Program-made: the position numbers and the translations under genes
The notes under the pieces: generated by a model
Databases searched by the model: none
Seen by the model: only the letters and a program-made list of their open reading frames with translations
What the model was told of the DNA's origin: nothing
Source: PALSA-350 sp963834445
GTDB taxonomy: Bacteria; Acidobacteriota; Terriglobia; Terriglobales; Acidobacteriaceae
DNA: 64,000 bases
Direction: 5' to 3'
NCBI GenBank assembly: GCA_963834445.1
Contig: CAWIBU010000003.1
Location: forward strand, 620,001-684,000
Shown here: positions 51,984 to 62,028 of the stretch, piece after piece
How the letters are laid out: every line of letters starts with the position of its first letter
Position numbering within the stretch: the stretch's first letter is position 1

Positions 51984-54017
51984 CTAGTCTGGCAAGCCAA
52001 ACACCAGGATGTTCGAACCCATCGCGGTGACAATATACTGCTTGTGGTCGAACTCGTAAGTCATGGGCGAGTTATGCGGCTCCTGGCTGGTGGGAAAGCT
52101 CCAAAGAGGCTTGCCGGTTTTTGCATCCGCCGCGGCAAAGGAACCGTCGTCGGCACCGTACATCACCACGCCGCCGGCGGTGCTGAGCACGCCGCCCCAG
52201 CTATCTGCGCTGCCCGTTTGTGGTAGTTCCCAAACGGCCTTGCCGGTCTGGAGGTCAAAGGCACGCAGAAGGCGCTGCCCGGGGTGGGCCGGGTCGCCGC
52301 CACTGGTGCCGCCCATAAAGGTACGGCCCTCTTTGTACGGCTGGTCGTTGCGGGTGAAGAAGCCGCACTTGTCGTTGGTCTGTACATAGTAGAGCGAGGT
52401 TATTGGATTCCAGGAGGCGGAATACCAGTTGGTTGCGCCGTTCAACCAGGGACAGGTCCTGTTGCCCTCTGGTGTTGGCTCATGGCCAGGAGCGATGATC
52501 GGCCGGCCTTCCGGGGTAAGTCCGGTTGCCCAGTCGAGTTGCTTGGTGAGGGGCTTTCCCAGCAGGAACTTGCCGTTGGTGCGATCGAGCACATAGAGGA
52601 AACCATTGCGGTTAGCCTGCACCATCAGTTTGCGCGGCTTGCCTGCCCACATGGTGTCGACCAGGGAGGGGGGCGCCATGGCATCGTAGTCGTGCACGTC
52701 ATGAGGCGTGAACTGGAAGTACCATTTCAGCTTGCCCGTCGCCGGATCGAGCGCGACCACCGAATCGGTGTAGAGATTGTCGCCCAAACGAAAATCTCCA
52801 ACCATGTCGTTGCCGGGATTACCGACCGGCCAATAGAGGATGTCCAGATCCTTATCGTAGGTTCCCGTCATCCAGGTTGCTCCGCCGGGATGATCAAGGC
52901 CAGTACCCTGCCAGGTTTCGGAGCCGGGCTCACCGGGCTTGGGCGTCGTCCAAAAACGCCAGGCCTCTTTGCCGGAGGTCTGATCGTAAGCCGCCAAAAA
53001 GCCGCGAACCCCATCATCGCCGCCAGAGATGCCAGAGACCACCAGGTTGCCGGCAATCAACGGGGCGGTGTTGGCGTTGTAACCCTGGTGCCAATCGATC
53101 ATCTCCGTCTCCCATAAAAGGGCGCCGGTTAACCGGTTGAGGGCAATCATGTGCGCGTTATCGGTCACCATGAACAGGCGATCGCCCTCGACCGCGACGC
53201 CGCGGTTCACTCCGAGCGCGGCTAGCCCGGTGATGCCCGGTGTGCGCGCGCGGCGGTAATGCCAGATCAGGTGTCCGCTGCCTGCATCGAGCGCATAGCA
53301 CTCATTCGCTACCGTCACATACATCACTCCACCAACGACCACCGGGGTCGCCTGGATTTCGCGGATGTTGGGTATGGTAAACAGCCACTTCATCTGGAGC
53401 CGGGAAACGTTGGCGTTGGTGATCTGCTTCAGCTCACTGTAGCGGCCGCCGGTCGTCTTTCCGTTATAGCTGGGCCAGTCAGCCTGCGACGTGACCACCC
53501 GGTAGTGCGTGGCATCCGTTTTGCGCAGGAGATAGATCTGCTGGTCCTGCCCGAGCAGTTGCATATCGCTGCCCGAGCTGTTCAATGCTGTCCCCTGGAG
53601 CACCTTTCCATTCTGCAGCGTGACGGAGACGTGCTCAGTCGATGGACCCCAGAAGGGTTTCAGCGTGCGCAGAAAGCTGATCAGGTTGGCGCGATCCTGG
53701 TCAACGACGTCAGGAAAGGCCGGCATGCCCGACCCCGGCAGACCATTGTGCAGCAGCTTGACCAATTCTTCGTCTGTGCGCAGGGGCACGCGGTCGATGA
53801 TGCCGGGGGCAAACTCACCGCCCATCGCGTTGGTGCCGTGGCACGAGGCACATCGGGTGACGAAGATGTGTTGCCCGGCGGCCTGCGGTGAACCTGGCGG
53901 CAGTTTTGGAGGAGGGGGCATTTGCGCCTGAACAAGGGGCCCGGAAGAAAGGGCCAGCAGGCCGATTGAGATTCCCAATTTGACCCTGGAGGTGACTCTA
54001 GACAGCGTTCCCGACAT
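51984..54017 (-). CDS. Quinoprotein dehydrogenase-like propeller with N-terminal haem c domain
   Basis: A 677-residue exported protein (SIGLLALSSGPLVQAQ). A haem c domain has CASCH (C56-H60) and GSGMPAF for the Met ligand. From about residue 170 the eight-bladed PQQ-dehydrogenase propeller follows, with tryptophan-docking repeats such as YALDAGSGHLIWHYR, AAYDQTSGKEAWRFW, VALDPATGKLKWYFQ and RAFDLQTGKAVWELP. TPHDVHDYDA carries the likely catalytic Asp. The adjacent Cys pair of classical PQQ alcohol dehydrogenases is absent where GVNRGVAV follows (LAALGVNRGVAV). It could belong to the acidobacterial quinoprotein group described in genomes without PQQ synthesis. An electron route from the propeller to haem c is expected if PQQ binds. 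Confidence 0.9.
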   Translation of the reverse strand: MSGTLSRVTSRVKLGISIGLLALSSGPLVQAQMPPPPKLPPGSPQAAGQHIFVTRCASCHGTNAMGGEFAPGIIDRVPLRTDEELVKLLHNGLPGSGMPAFPDVVDQDRANLISFLRTLKPFWGPSTEHVSVTLQNGKVLQGTALNSSGSDMQLLGQDQQIYLLRKTDATHYRVVTSQADWPSYNGKTTGGRYSELKQITNANVSRLQMKWLFTIPNIREIQATPVVVGGVMYVTVANECYALDAGSGHLIWHYRRARTPGITGLAALGVNRGVAVEGDRLFMVTDNAHMIALNRLTGALLWETEMIDWHQGYNANTAPLIAGNLVVSGISGGDDGVRGFLAAYDQTSGKEAWRFWTTPKPGEPGSETWQGTGLDHPGGATWMTGTYDKDLDILYWPVGNPGNDMVGDFRLGDNLYTDSVVALDPATGKLKWYFQFTPHDVHDYDAMAPPSLVDTMWAGKPRKLMVQANRNGFLYVLDRTNGKFLLGKPLTKQLDWATGLTPEGRPIIAPGHEPTPEGNRTCPWLNGATNWYSASWNPITSLYYVQTNDKCGFFTRNDQPYKEGRTFMGGTSGGDPAHPGQRLLRAFDLQTGKAVWELPQTGSADSWGGVLSTAGGVVMYGADDGSFAAADAKTGKPLWSFPTSQEPHNSPMTYEFDHKQYIVTAMGSNILVFGLPD

Positions 54018-54167
54018 GGCTCCATGTTAATCCAGCTCACGCGGCAAAGTGGACCCTTTGCAATCAAAATCAATCCTGGCCGGGGCGGCTTCATCTAATC
54101 TGGCGACTGTTAAAGTACTCATGGGCCCGTCCTAACCAGACTCGATATTTGCCGGAGCGTCGCACCC

Positions 54168-55430
54168 ATGGAAAGTAACCAAGCGAGCCTGCGTCCTGAT
54201 CCCGTTGCGGACAGCTCGCCCGTCGCCCCTAAAAAGCGCCGCCCTTGGCTTGGCATGGTCCTCATCGCGTTGCTGGTACTCGTGGTCGTGCTACTGCTAA
54301 CCCACAAGCCCAAACCCAAGCCTGATGAGAACGCGCTCGACCAGCCGGAGGTGGTCAACATCAAGGCCGCCACCGCCCGCGAAGGCGATATTGGTATCCA
54401 CATAGAGGCCCTGGGCACGGTTACGCCGATCTCCACGGTAAGCGTGTACAGCCAGATCACGGGCAAAGTCGTCGCGGTTAACTATCGTGAAGGGCAAATG
54501 GTGCGCAAAGGCGAGACCCTGATTCAAATCGACCCCCGGCCCTATGAAGCGCAATTGAAGGAGGCGGAGGGCAGCCTGGAACGCGACCAGGGTTTACTCA
54601 AGCAGGCGCAGATCGACCTGGCCCGGTACCAGAAGGCGGTGGCGCTGAACGCGATCGCCCGCCAAACCCTGGAAGACCAGGAGCAGGCGGTCGAGCAATA
54701 CAAGGGCACGGTGAAGAACGATGAAGGCCAGGTGGACTACCAGCGGGTGCAGCTCAGCTACTGCACACTGGCCGCGCCCGCCTCTGGCCGAGTCGGGTTG
54801 CGCCTCGTCGACCCCGGCAACACCATCTTCGCCGGCAGTTCAAATGCGCTTGTTGTGGTTACACAACTGCAGCCGATCACAGTCGTCTTTAATGTTGCGG
54901 AGGATAATCTCTCGCAGGTGCGGTCGCAAATCCTGAAGCGAACGGCGCTGCCGGTCGATGCCTTCGACCGCTCGCAATTAGTCAAGATCGCGACCGGGCA
55001 TCTTTTGACGATCGACAACCAGGTAGATACGACCACAGGCACGATTCGCTTTCGCGCGGAATTCGACAACCACGACCTAACGCTCTATCCCAACCAGTTC
55101 GTCAACGCCCGTTTGCTGGTCAACACACTGCATAACGCATTGCTCATCCCCAGCGCGGCCATACAGCGCAATGGTGTGCAGGCATTTGTTTACAAGATAA
55201 ACAGTGGGGGCACCGCCTCTATCCAGAACATCGTTGAGAAGACCTCCGATGGCAGCATCTCTGCGGTGGAAGGGCTCAACCCGGGCGACACCGTTTCCCT
55301 GACCGGTTTCGACAAACTGCAGGATGGCACGAAAGTGTCGATCGAAGCATCTGCGCAAGCTAATGTGACCGGCAATGGCGAGGCCGCAGGCACCCTGGCC
55401 GGAAAGCGTGCCGACGGGCCAACACGTTGA
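54168..55430 (+). CDS. RND efflux periplasmic adaptor (MdtA-like)
   Basis: A 420-residue membrane fusion protein. One N-terminal anchor helix (LGMVLIALLVLVVVLLLTHK), then the lipoyl half-motif (VSVYSQITGKVVAVNYREGQ, MVRKGETLIQIDPRPYEAQL). A helical hairpin follows (GSLERDQGLLKQAQIDLARY), then the second lipoyl half (LAAPASGRVGLRLVDPGNTI), beta-barrel and membrane-proximal domains. The sequence is close to MdtA of the MdtABC pump. It links an outer-membrane channel to the inner-membrane permease. The next gene overlaps its stop codon by 4 nt. It is divergent from the quinoprotein gene. Confidence 0.93.
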   Translation: MESNQASLRPDPVADSSPVAPKKRRPWLGMVLIALLVLVVVLLLTHKPKPKPDENALDQPEVVNIKAATAREGDIGIHIEALGTVTPISTVSVYSQITGKVVAVNYREGQMVRKGETLIQIDPRPYEAQLKEAEGSLERDQGLLKQAQIDLARYQKAVALNAIARQTLEDQEQAVEQYKGTVKNDEGQVDYQRVQLSYCTLAAPASGRVGLRLVDPGNTIFAGSSNALVVVTQLQPITVVFNVAEDNLSQVRSQILKRTALPVDAFDRSQLVKIATGHLLTIDNQVDTTTGTIRFRAEFDNHDLTLYPNQFVNARLLVNTLHNALLIPSAAIQRNGVQAFVYKINSGGTASIQNIVEKTSDGSISAVEGLNPGDTVSLTGFDKLQDGTKVSIEASAQANVTGNGEAAGTLAGKRADGPTR

Positions 55431-58400
55431 ATCCGTCGCGCATCTTCGTACTTCGACCGGTCGCAACCGCACTGCTGATGGTCGCGATCCTGGTCATCGG
55501 CCTGGCCTCGTACACGACGCTGCCGGTCTCCGCTTTGCCGGAAGCGGATTACCCCACGATCCAGGTGCAGACTTTCTACCCGGGCGCCAGCCCGCAGGTG
55601 ATGTCGTCGGCCGTAACAGCTCCGCTGGAGCGGCAGTTCGGACAAGTCGCCGGGCTCTCGCAGATGACCTCTACCAGTTCGGATGGCAGTTCCGTCATTG
55701 TGCTTCAATTTGCCTTGAACCTGAACATCGATGTCGCCGAGCAGGAAGTACAGGCCGCCATCAATGCGGCACAGGGCTACCTGCCGACTGACCTTCCGGT
55801 GCCGCCGGTGTACAGCAAATCGAATCCAGCGGACGCGCCCGTGCTGACGCTTGCCCTCACCTCGACCACGATGCCGCTCTCGCGGGTTGAAGATCTGGTG
55901 GACACACGGCTGGCTCCGAAGATCTCGCAGCTCAACGGCGTTGGGCTGGTGACCATCAGCGGCGGCCAGAAGCCCGCTGTCCGCATCCAGGTCAATCCCA
56001 CGTCGCTGGCTTCGTACGGCATCAATCTTGAAGACGTGCGCAATGCGCTCAGCGCCGAGAGCGTGAACTCGGCCAAGGGCAGCTTTGACGGTCCCGAGCA
56101 AAATTTCCAGATCAATGCAAATGATCAGCTGCTCTCGAGCGCAGGTTATCGCGACCTGATCGTTGCCTACAAGAACGGCGCCCCGGTGATGCTGACCGAC
56201 GTTGCCCGGGTTAGCGACAGCATCGAAAACACCAAGCTTGCGGCATGGATGAACGAGACGCCGGCGGTGATCGTTAACATTCAGCGCCAGCCGGGCGCGA
56301 ATACGATTGAGGTCGTCAAGGGCATCGAAGATCTGCTGCCAAAGCTGAAGGCCACGTTGCCGGTCTCGATCAAGCTCACGGTGCTCACGGACCGCACCAA
56401 CACCATTCGCGCTTCGGTTCGCGACGTGGAGTTCGAGCTGATGCTCACCATCGCGCTGGTGGTGATGGTGATCTTTCTTTTTCTGCGCAGCCTTTCCGCA
56501 ACCATCATTCCCAGTGTCGCGGTGCCGCTCTCGTTGATCGGCACCTTTGCCGTAATGGAGGCGCTGGGATACAGCCTCAACAACCTTACGCTGATGGCTT
56601 TTACCATCTCCACCGGCTTCGTGGTGGATGATGCCATCGTGATGATCGAGAACATCTCCCGCTACCTGGAAGAAGGCCTGCCACCCATGGAGGCGGCCCT
56701 CAAGGGCGCGCAGCAAATTGGTTTCACCATCATCTCACTCACCATTTCGTTGATCGCGGTGCTGATTCCCCTGCTGTTCATGGGCGACATCGTGGGACGC
56801 CTGTTTCGCGAATTTGCCGTCACCCTCAGCGTGACCATATTGATCTCTGCTTTTGTGTCGCTGACGCTTACGCCCATGATGGCTGCGCGCATCCTGCGCC
56901 ACACCCCGGAGTCGGAACAGACCCGCTTTTACCATTACACCGAAGGACTGTTCAAGCGCGTGATCGCCGCCTACGGACGCAGCCTGCGTTGGGTCTTCCG
57001 CTTCGAAATACCGATGCTGTTGCTGGCCGCGGCCATGCTTGTGCTCACGATTGTTCTCTATATAGAGATTCCCAAGGGCTTCTTTCCCACGCAGGACACG
57101 GGCATTATCCAGGGTATTTCGCAGGCTCCGGAATCGATCTCCTTCCCCGCGATGTCGCGCAAGCAGCAGCAGCTGGCCCACGAGATTCTGAAAGATCCGG
57201 CGGTCGCAAGCCTGTCTTCGTTCATCGGGGCGGACGGCGTGAACACCACACTCAATAGCGGGCGCATCCAGATCAACCTGAAAGACCCCGCGATCCGCGG
57301 TCTTACGGCCAGCGAGGTCATTCGCCGGCTGGATCGTAATCTCAGCAAGGTTCCCGGGATTCAGCTTTACATGCAACCGGTGCAGGATCTGACCGTCGAC
57401 GACCGGGCCAGCCGGACTGAGTATCAATACACGCTCGAAGATCCTGATCCGGCGGAACTGGCCACCTGGACCGGGAAGCTGGTGGGCAGCATGCGCAAGC
57501 TGCCGCAGCTGCGTGACGTGGCCACGGATGATCAGCCCAACGGGGTCACCGCGCAGCTGGCCATCGACCGCGCCACGGCGTCGCGGATGAACATCACGGC
57601 CGATACCATCGACTCGACGCTGTATGACGCCTTTGGGCAGCGCCAGATCAGCACCATCTATACCCAATCCAACCAATACCATGTGATTCTGGAAGCTGTT
57701 CCTGAGTTCCAGAAAGACCCGAAGAAGTTGGACAGCCTGTATGTTCAGGGGGCGGCCAACACCACTAATTCCGGCGCGGCCGCGTCCACTTCAGGGAGAA
57801 ATACCTCCGCCGCCAGCTCGGTGACCACGCTCACTGCTTCCTCCGCGGCAAACGCCTCGACCACGCAGGGCACGCAACTCTCCTCCGCCTCCAGCAACAC
57901 GTCGTCACTAGCCGCTCAGAACAATACGGTCAACAACGCCTCGACTACATCCTCGCCCACGGGTTCCAACCTGGCGACGGGGACGCCAACGAACGCGCTC
58001 TCGGCGGCGTCCGGCGGTTCCTCGTCAAGCGGCTCAACTTCGACGGGATCGAGCAGTCAAACCTCGGGCCAGGCATCCGGAGGCGGCGGCGCCGCCTCGA
58101 GCGCTACGCTGCCAACCCCGGTGCCGCTTTCGGCGTTCACGCATTTCGATATGCAGTCTTCCCCGCTGACCATATCGCACCAGGGACAGTTCCCCGTGGT
58201 GACCGTATCTTTCAATGTTGCAGAAGGCTACTCACTGGGGCAGGCGGTCGACTCGGTCGAGCGCTCGCAATCGGATCTTCATATGCCCGCCAGCGTCATC
58301 GTCGGCTTTCAGGGAACGGCCGCCGCCTACACCGCCATTGGCGGCAATGAAGCGCTGCTCATTCTTGCCGCCTTGCTGGCCGTCTATATTGTGCTGGGCG

Positions 58401-58897
58401 TGCTGTACGAGAGCTTCATCCATCCCCTCACCATTCTCTCTACCCTGCCCTCGGCGGGGGTGGGTGCGCTGCTGGCCCTGCGTCTCTTCGGCCAGTCGCT
58501 CGACATTATCGCGGTCATTGGCATCATCCTGCTCATCGGTATCGTGAAGAAGAATGGCATCATGATTGTCGACTTCGCGCTGGAGGCCGAGCGTGTGCAC
58601 GGCAAGAACTCGGTCGAAGCGATTTATGAAGCTTCGCTGCTGCGCTTCCGCCCTATTTTGATGACCACGCTGGCGGCGTTGTTTGCTGGAATTCCGCTGG
58701 CGTTCGGTTCCGGGATCGGGTCGGAGTTGCGTCGCCCGCTGGGCATCGCGATGGTGGGCGGCCTGCTGGTTAGCCAGGTGCTCACGCTCTACACCACCCC
58801 GATCATTTACATTTTCTTCGATCGCATTGCGACTCGCTTTTCGCGCCGTCCGCACACGACGATTGCCAACGAAGCTTCCGGGGCTACCGGCGCATGA
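55427..58897 (+). CDS. RND efflux permease, first of a pair (MdtB-like), with low-complexity insert
   Basis: A 1156-residue proton-driven permease starting from TTG at 55427, within the adaptor stop codon. Family landmarks: IFVLRPVATALLMVAILVIG (TM1), PEADYPTIQVQTFYPGASP, FVVDDAIVMIENISRYLEEG (proton-relay Asp pair in TM4), GFFPTQDTGIIQG, and a second half ending GIGSELRRPLGIAMVGGLLV. About 120 residues (775-893) of Ser/Thr/Ala/Gly/Asn-rich sequence (SVTTLTASSAANASTTQGTQ) interrupt the second periplasmic loop. The second permease of the operon lacks this insert and is of normal size. Together they would form an MdtBC-like heteromeric pump. Confidence 0.92.
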   Translation: MNPSRIFVLRPVATALLMVAILVIGLASYTTLPVSALPEADYPTIQVQTFYPGASPQVMSSAVTAPLERQFGQVAGLSQMTSTSSDGSSVIVLQFALNLNIDVAEQEVQAAINAAQGYLPTDLPVPPVYSKSNPADAPVLTLALTSTTMPLSRVEDLVDTRLAPKISQLNGVGLVTISGGQKPAVRIQVNPTSLASYGINLEDVRNALSAESVNSAKGSFDGPEQNFQINANDQLLSSAGYRDLIVAYKNGAPVMLTDVARVSDSIENTKLAAWMNETPAVIVNIQRQPGANTIEVVKGIEDLLPKLKATLPVSIKLTVLTDRTNTIRASVRDVEFELMLTIALVVMVIFLFLRSLSATIIPSVAVPLSLIGTFAVMEALGYSLNNLTLMAFTISTGFVVDDAIVMIENISRYLEEGLPPMEAALKGAQQIGFTIISLTISLIAVLIPLLFMGDIVGRLFREFAVTLSVTILISAFVSLTLTPMMAARILRHTPESEQTRFYHYTEGLFKRVIAAYGRSLRWVFRFEIPMLLLAAAMLVLTIVLYIEIPKGFFPTQDTGIIQGISQAPESISFPAMSRKQQQLAHEILKDPAVASLSSFIGADGVNTTLNSGRIQINLKDPAIRGLTASEVIRRLDRNLSKVPGIQLYMQPVQDLTVDDRASRTEYQYTLEDPDPAELATWTGKLVGSMRKLPQLRDVATDDQPNGVTAQLAIDRATASRMNITADTIDSTLYDAFGQRQISTIYTQSNQYHVILEAVPEFQKDPKKLDSLYVQGAANTTNSGAAASTSGRNTSAASSVTTLTASSAANASTTQGTQLSSASSNTSSLAAQNNTVNNASTTSSPTGSNLATGTPTNALSAASGGSSSSGSTSTGSSSQTSGQASGGGGAASSATLPTPVPLSAFTHFDMQSSPLTISHQGQFPVVTVSFNVAEGYSLGQAVDSVERSQSDLHMPASVIVGFQGTAAAYTAIGGNEALLILAALLAVYIVLGVLYESFIHPLTILSTLPSAGVGALLALRLFGQSLDIIAVIGIILLIGIVKKNGIMIVDFALEAERVHGKNSVEAIYEASLLRFRPILMTTLAALFAGIPLAFGSGIGSELRRPLGIAMVGGLLVSQVLTLYTTPIIYIFFDRIATRFSRRPHTTIANEASGATGA

Positions 58898-61800
58898 ACA
58901 TTTCTGCTCCGTTTATCCGCCGCCCGGTAGCCACCACGCTGCTAACCCTCGCGATCACGCTGGCGGGGATGCTGGCCTTCTTCAACCTGCCGGTTTCTTC
59001 GCTGCCGCAAATTGATTTCGCCACCATCACGGTGGCCACGGCGCTGCCAGGCGCCAGCCCCGAGGTGATGGCCTCTTCCGTCGCCACCCCCCTCGAGCGC
59101 CAGTTTGGCCACATCGCGGGGGTTACCCAGATGACCTCGTCCAGCACCCTCGGCGTGTGCTCAGTCACCCTGCAATTCGACCTGACCCGCGACGTGGATG
59201 GCGCCGCGCGCGATGTGGAGGCGGCGATCAACGCCGCGCGCACCTACTTGCCCGCGAATCTGCCTGCTAATCCGGTCTACCGAAAAATCAACTCGGCGAT
59301 TGCTCCCGTCATGGTGCTCGACCTCACCTCCCCGATCCGTGGCAAGGCGGAACTCTACGATACGGCCTCTTCCGTTATTCAACAAAAATTGTCCCAGGTG
59401 GAGGGCGTAGGCCAGGTGCAGGTGGTGGGCAGTGCATTGCCCGCCGTCCGCGTCGACGCCAACCCGCAGCAGCTCAACAGCTATGGCCTCGGCCTGCAGG
59501 ATATCGCCCGCGTCATCAGCCAGCAAAACTCCAACCGCCCCAAGGGTCAGATCGCCGACAACACCACGACGGCCGACATTACCGCCAATGATCAAATCTC
59601 CAAGGCAGTCGATTACGCGCCGTTGGTGGTCGGCTCAAATGGCAAAGGCGGCGTGGTGCGGCTGCGCGACGTAGCCAACGTTTACGATGCGCTGCAGACG
59701 TTTCGCGCAGCCGGCTTCGTTAATCAAAAGCCTGCGGTCATCCTGCTCGTCTTCCGCCTGCCCGGCGCGAATGTGATCGATACGGTCGATCGCATTAAGG
59801 CCACGCTGCCTTCGGTACGCGCCTCTATCCCCGCCGGCGACAACCTGGATACTCTGGTCGACCTCACGACGACCATTCGCGCCTCGGTCAATGATGTGGA
59901 GCGAACCCTGGTGATTTCGGTCATCCTGGTGATCGCGGTTGTGTTTGCTTTTCTGCGCAGCCCGCGCGGCACGCTGATCCCGGGGGTTGCCGTGGGTGTC
60001 TCGCTGATCGGCACTTTCGGTGTGATGTACCTGGTTGGCTATAGCCTCGACAACCTGTCCCTGATGGCGTTGACGATCTCGACCGGCTTTGTGGTTGACG
60101 ATGCGATCGTGGTCATGGAAAACATCACCCGCCTGATCGAAGAAGGCATGCCGGTCATGGAGGCTTCCCTGCAGGGCGCACAGGAGGTCGGCTTCACCGT
60201 GCTCTCGATGAGCCTTTCGCTGATTGCCGTGTTCGTGCCCATTCTCTTCATGGGGGGAATCGTGGGCCGCATTTTCCATGAATTTGCCTTCGTGCTGACG
60301 ACCTCGATTGCGGTTTCGATGCTGGTGTCGCTTACGGTCACGCCGATGATGTGCTCGCGCCTGCTCAAGCCGGTAGGGGCGGAAAAACATAATCGTATTT
60401 ACCGCGCCAGTGAACGCGGCTTCGCCTTGTTGCTAGCCGGCTATCGCCGCACCCTGGTCTGGTCGCTCGAACATCCGGCCCTGATCATCCTGACGCTGGT
60501 GGCGATGCTAGCGCTGAATGTGGCGCTGATTGGGCGGGTGGCCAAGGGTTTCTTCCCTTTGCAGGATACGGGGGGCCTTCAGGGCGGCCTCCAGGGCGCG
60601 CAGGATGCGTCGTTCGAATCCATGCGCGATTCGGTGCTGGCAGTTGAAAAAGTGATCCAGGCGGATCCCGCGGTCGATAACGTGATTGGCTTTACCGGAG
60701 GCCAGGGCGGACCGGGCGGGGGCGCCAGCAACACCGGCTTCACGTTTGTTCACCTGAAGCCGCTCAATGAACGCCACATCAGCGCGGGCGACGTGGTGGA
60801 TCGCTTGCGGCCAAAATTGCAGGCACTCACCGGCGCCTCTACCTTTCTGCAGGCGTCGCAGGATCTCGGCGTGGGGGGCCGGCAAAGCAATGCCGCCTAC
60901 CAGTACCAGCTCTCTGCCGACACCGTAGAAGACCTGAGCGCCTGGGGCCCACGGCTTTACGATGAAATGCGCAAGATGCCACAGCTGAAAGACGTGACCA
61001 CGGACCAGCAAAACCGCGGCCTGCAAATGCTGCTGGATTACGACCGGCCCTCGGCTGCGCGCTATGGCATCACTCCGCAGCTGATTGATAATTCGCTTTA
61101 TTTCGGCTTCGGCGAGTCGCAGGTATCGACCATCTACACGTCGCTCAACCAGTACTACGTCGTACTGCAGGCAGCGCCGCAGTTTCTACTCAACCCGCGC
61201 ACCCTCAAGTCAACCTATGTGCATTCGCCTAACGGCGGGGTTGTACCGCTGAATGCCTTCACCCATTCCACGCCCTCTACGTCGCCGTTGGGCGTGAACC
61301 ACTCTTCCTTCTTCCCCTCGGTGACGGTCTCATTCAATCTCGCGCCCGGCGTTTCGCTGGGGCAGGCGACGCTCTTGATCGACCAGATGCAACGGCGTAT
61401 CGGTGTGCCCGTGAGCGTGCGCGGAACCTTCGCCGGCACGGCTGAGGCCTTCCAGAAGTCTCTCTCGACGGAGCCGGTGCTTATCCTCACGGCGCTGCTG
61501 GCCATCTACATCGTGCTGGGCATGCTGTACGAGAGTCTGATCCACCCGATTACGATTCTGACCACGCTGCCCTCGGCCAGCGTGGGCGCCATCATCGCGC
61601 TCATTGTGTTTCACAGCGAACTCGATGTGATCTCGATTATCGGAATTTTTCTGCTGATTGGGATCGTCAAGAAGAACGCCATCATGATGATCGACTTTGC
61701 CCTGATCGCGGAACGCGAGCACGGCAAGAGCACACGCGACTCCATCTTCGAAGCCTGCATGCTGCGCTTTCGGCCCATTCTCATGACCACCATGGCAGCC

Positions 61801-62010
61801 CTATTTGGGGCACTGCCCCTCGCCTTCGGCACGGGTATGGGGTCTGAGCTGCGCCGGCCGCTGGGCGTGGCTATTGCCGGCGGCCTGCTCTTCAGCCAGG
61901 TGCTGACGCTCTACACCACGCCCATCATCTATCTGTATTTCGACGGCCTCAGCAACCGCTTCAAGCGCCGCCATCGCTCGGACACTTCCCTCGCCCCCGC
62001 CGGCGACTGA
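58894..62010 (+). CDS. RND efflux permease, second of a pair (MdtC-like)
   Basis: A 1038-residue permease of normal length, overlapping the first permease by 4 nt (ATGA). FIRRPVATTLLTLAITLAGM, LPQIDFATITVATALPGASP, STGFVVDDAIVVMENITRLI (Asp pair) and GTGMGSELRRPLGVAIAGGL are family landmarks. Like MdtC, it follows an MdtB-like partner, and both are needed in the E. coli pump for bile salts and novobiocin-type compounds. No outer-membrane channel gene is in the window after it. A 242 bp inverted-repeat element follows, 19 nt beyond the stop codon. Confidence 0.94.
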   Translation: MNISAPFIRRPVATTLLTLAITLAGMLAFFNLPVSSLPQIDFATITVATALPGASPEVMASSVATPLERQFGHIAGVTQMTSSSTLGVCSVTLQFDLTRDVDGAARDVEAAINAARTYLPANLPANPVYRKINSAIAPVMVLDLTSPIRGKAELYDTASSVIQQKLSQVEGVGQVQVVGSALPAVRVDANPQQLNSYGLGLQDIARVISQQNSNRPKGQIADNTTTADITANDQISKAVDYAPLVVGSNGKGGVVRLRDVANVYDALQTFRAAGFVNQKPAVILLVFRLPGANVIDTVDRIKATLPSVRASIPAGDNLDTLVDLTTTIRASVNDVERTLVISVILVIAVVFAFLRSPRGTLIPGVAVGVSLIGTFGVMYLVGYSLDNLSLMALTISTGFVVDDAIVVMENITRLIEEGMPVMEASLQGAQEVGFTVLSMSLSLIAVFVPILFMGGIVGRIFHEFAFVLTTSIAVSMLVSLTVTPMMCSRLLKPVGAEKHNRIYRASERGFALLLAGYRRTLVWSLEHPALIILTLVAMLALNVALIGRVAKGFFPLQDTGGLQGGLQGAQDASFESMRDSVLAVEKVIQADPAVDNVIGFTGGQGGPGGGASNTGFTFVHLKPLNERHISAGDVVDRLRPKLQALTGASTFLQASQDLGVGGRQSNAAYQYQLSADTVEDLSAWGPRLYDEMRKMPQLKDVTTDQQNRGLQMLLDYDRPSAARYGITPQLIDNSLYFGFGESQVSTIYTSLNQYYVVLQAAPQFLLNPRTLKSTYVHSPNGGVVPLNAFTHSTPSTSPLGVNHSSFFPSVTVSFNLAPGVSLGQATLLIDQMQRRIGVPVSVRGTFAGTAEAFQKSLSTEPVLILTALLAIYIVLGMLYESLIHPITILTTLPSASVGAIIALIVFHSELDVISIIGIFLLIGIVKKNAIMMIDFALIAEREHGKSTRDSIFEACMLRFRPILMTTMAALFGALPLAFGTGMGSELRRPLGVAIAGGLLFSQVLTLYTTPIIYLYFDGLSNRFKRRHRSDTSLAPAGD

Positions 62011-62028
62011 CGGTCTTGTCCCGAGTTC

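Noticed and set aside
55190..56716. A 508-residue minus-strand frame across the first RND permease
   Set aside because: It is a shadow of a conserved permease, with no domain of its own and a His/Arg/Gln-rich sequence.
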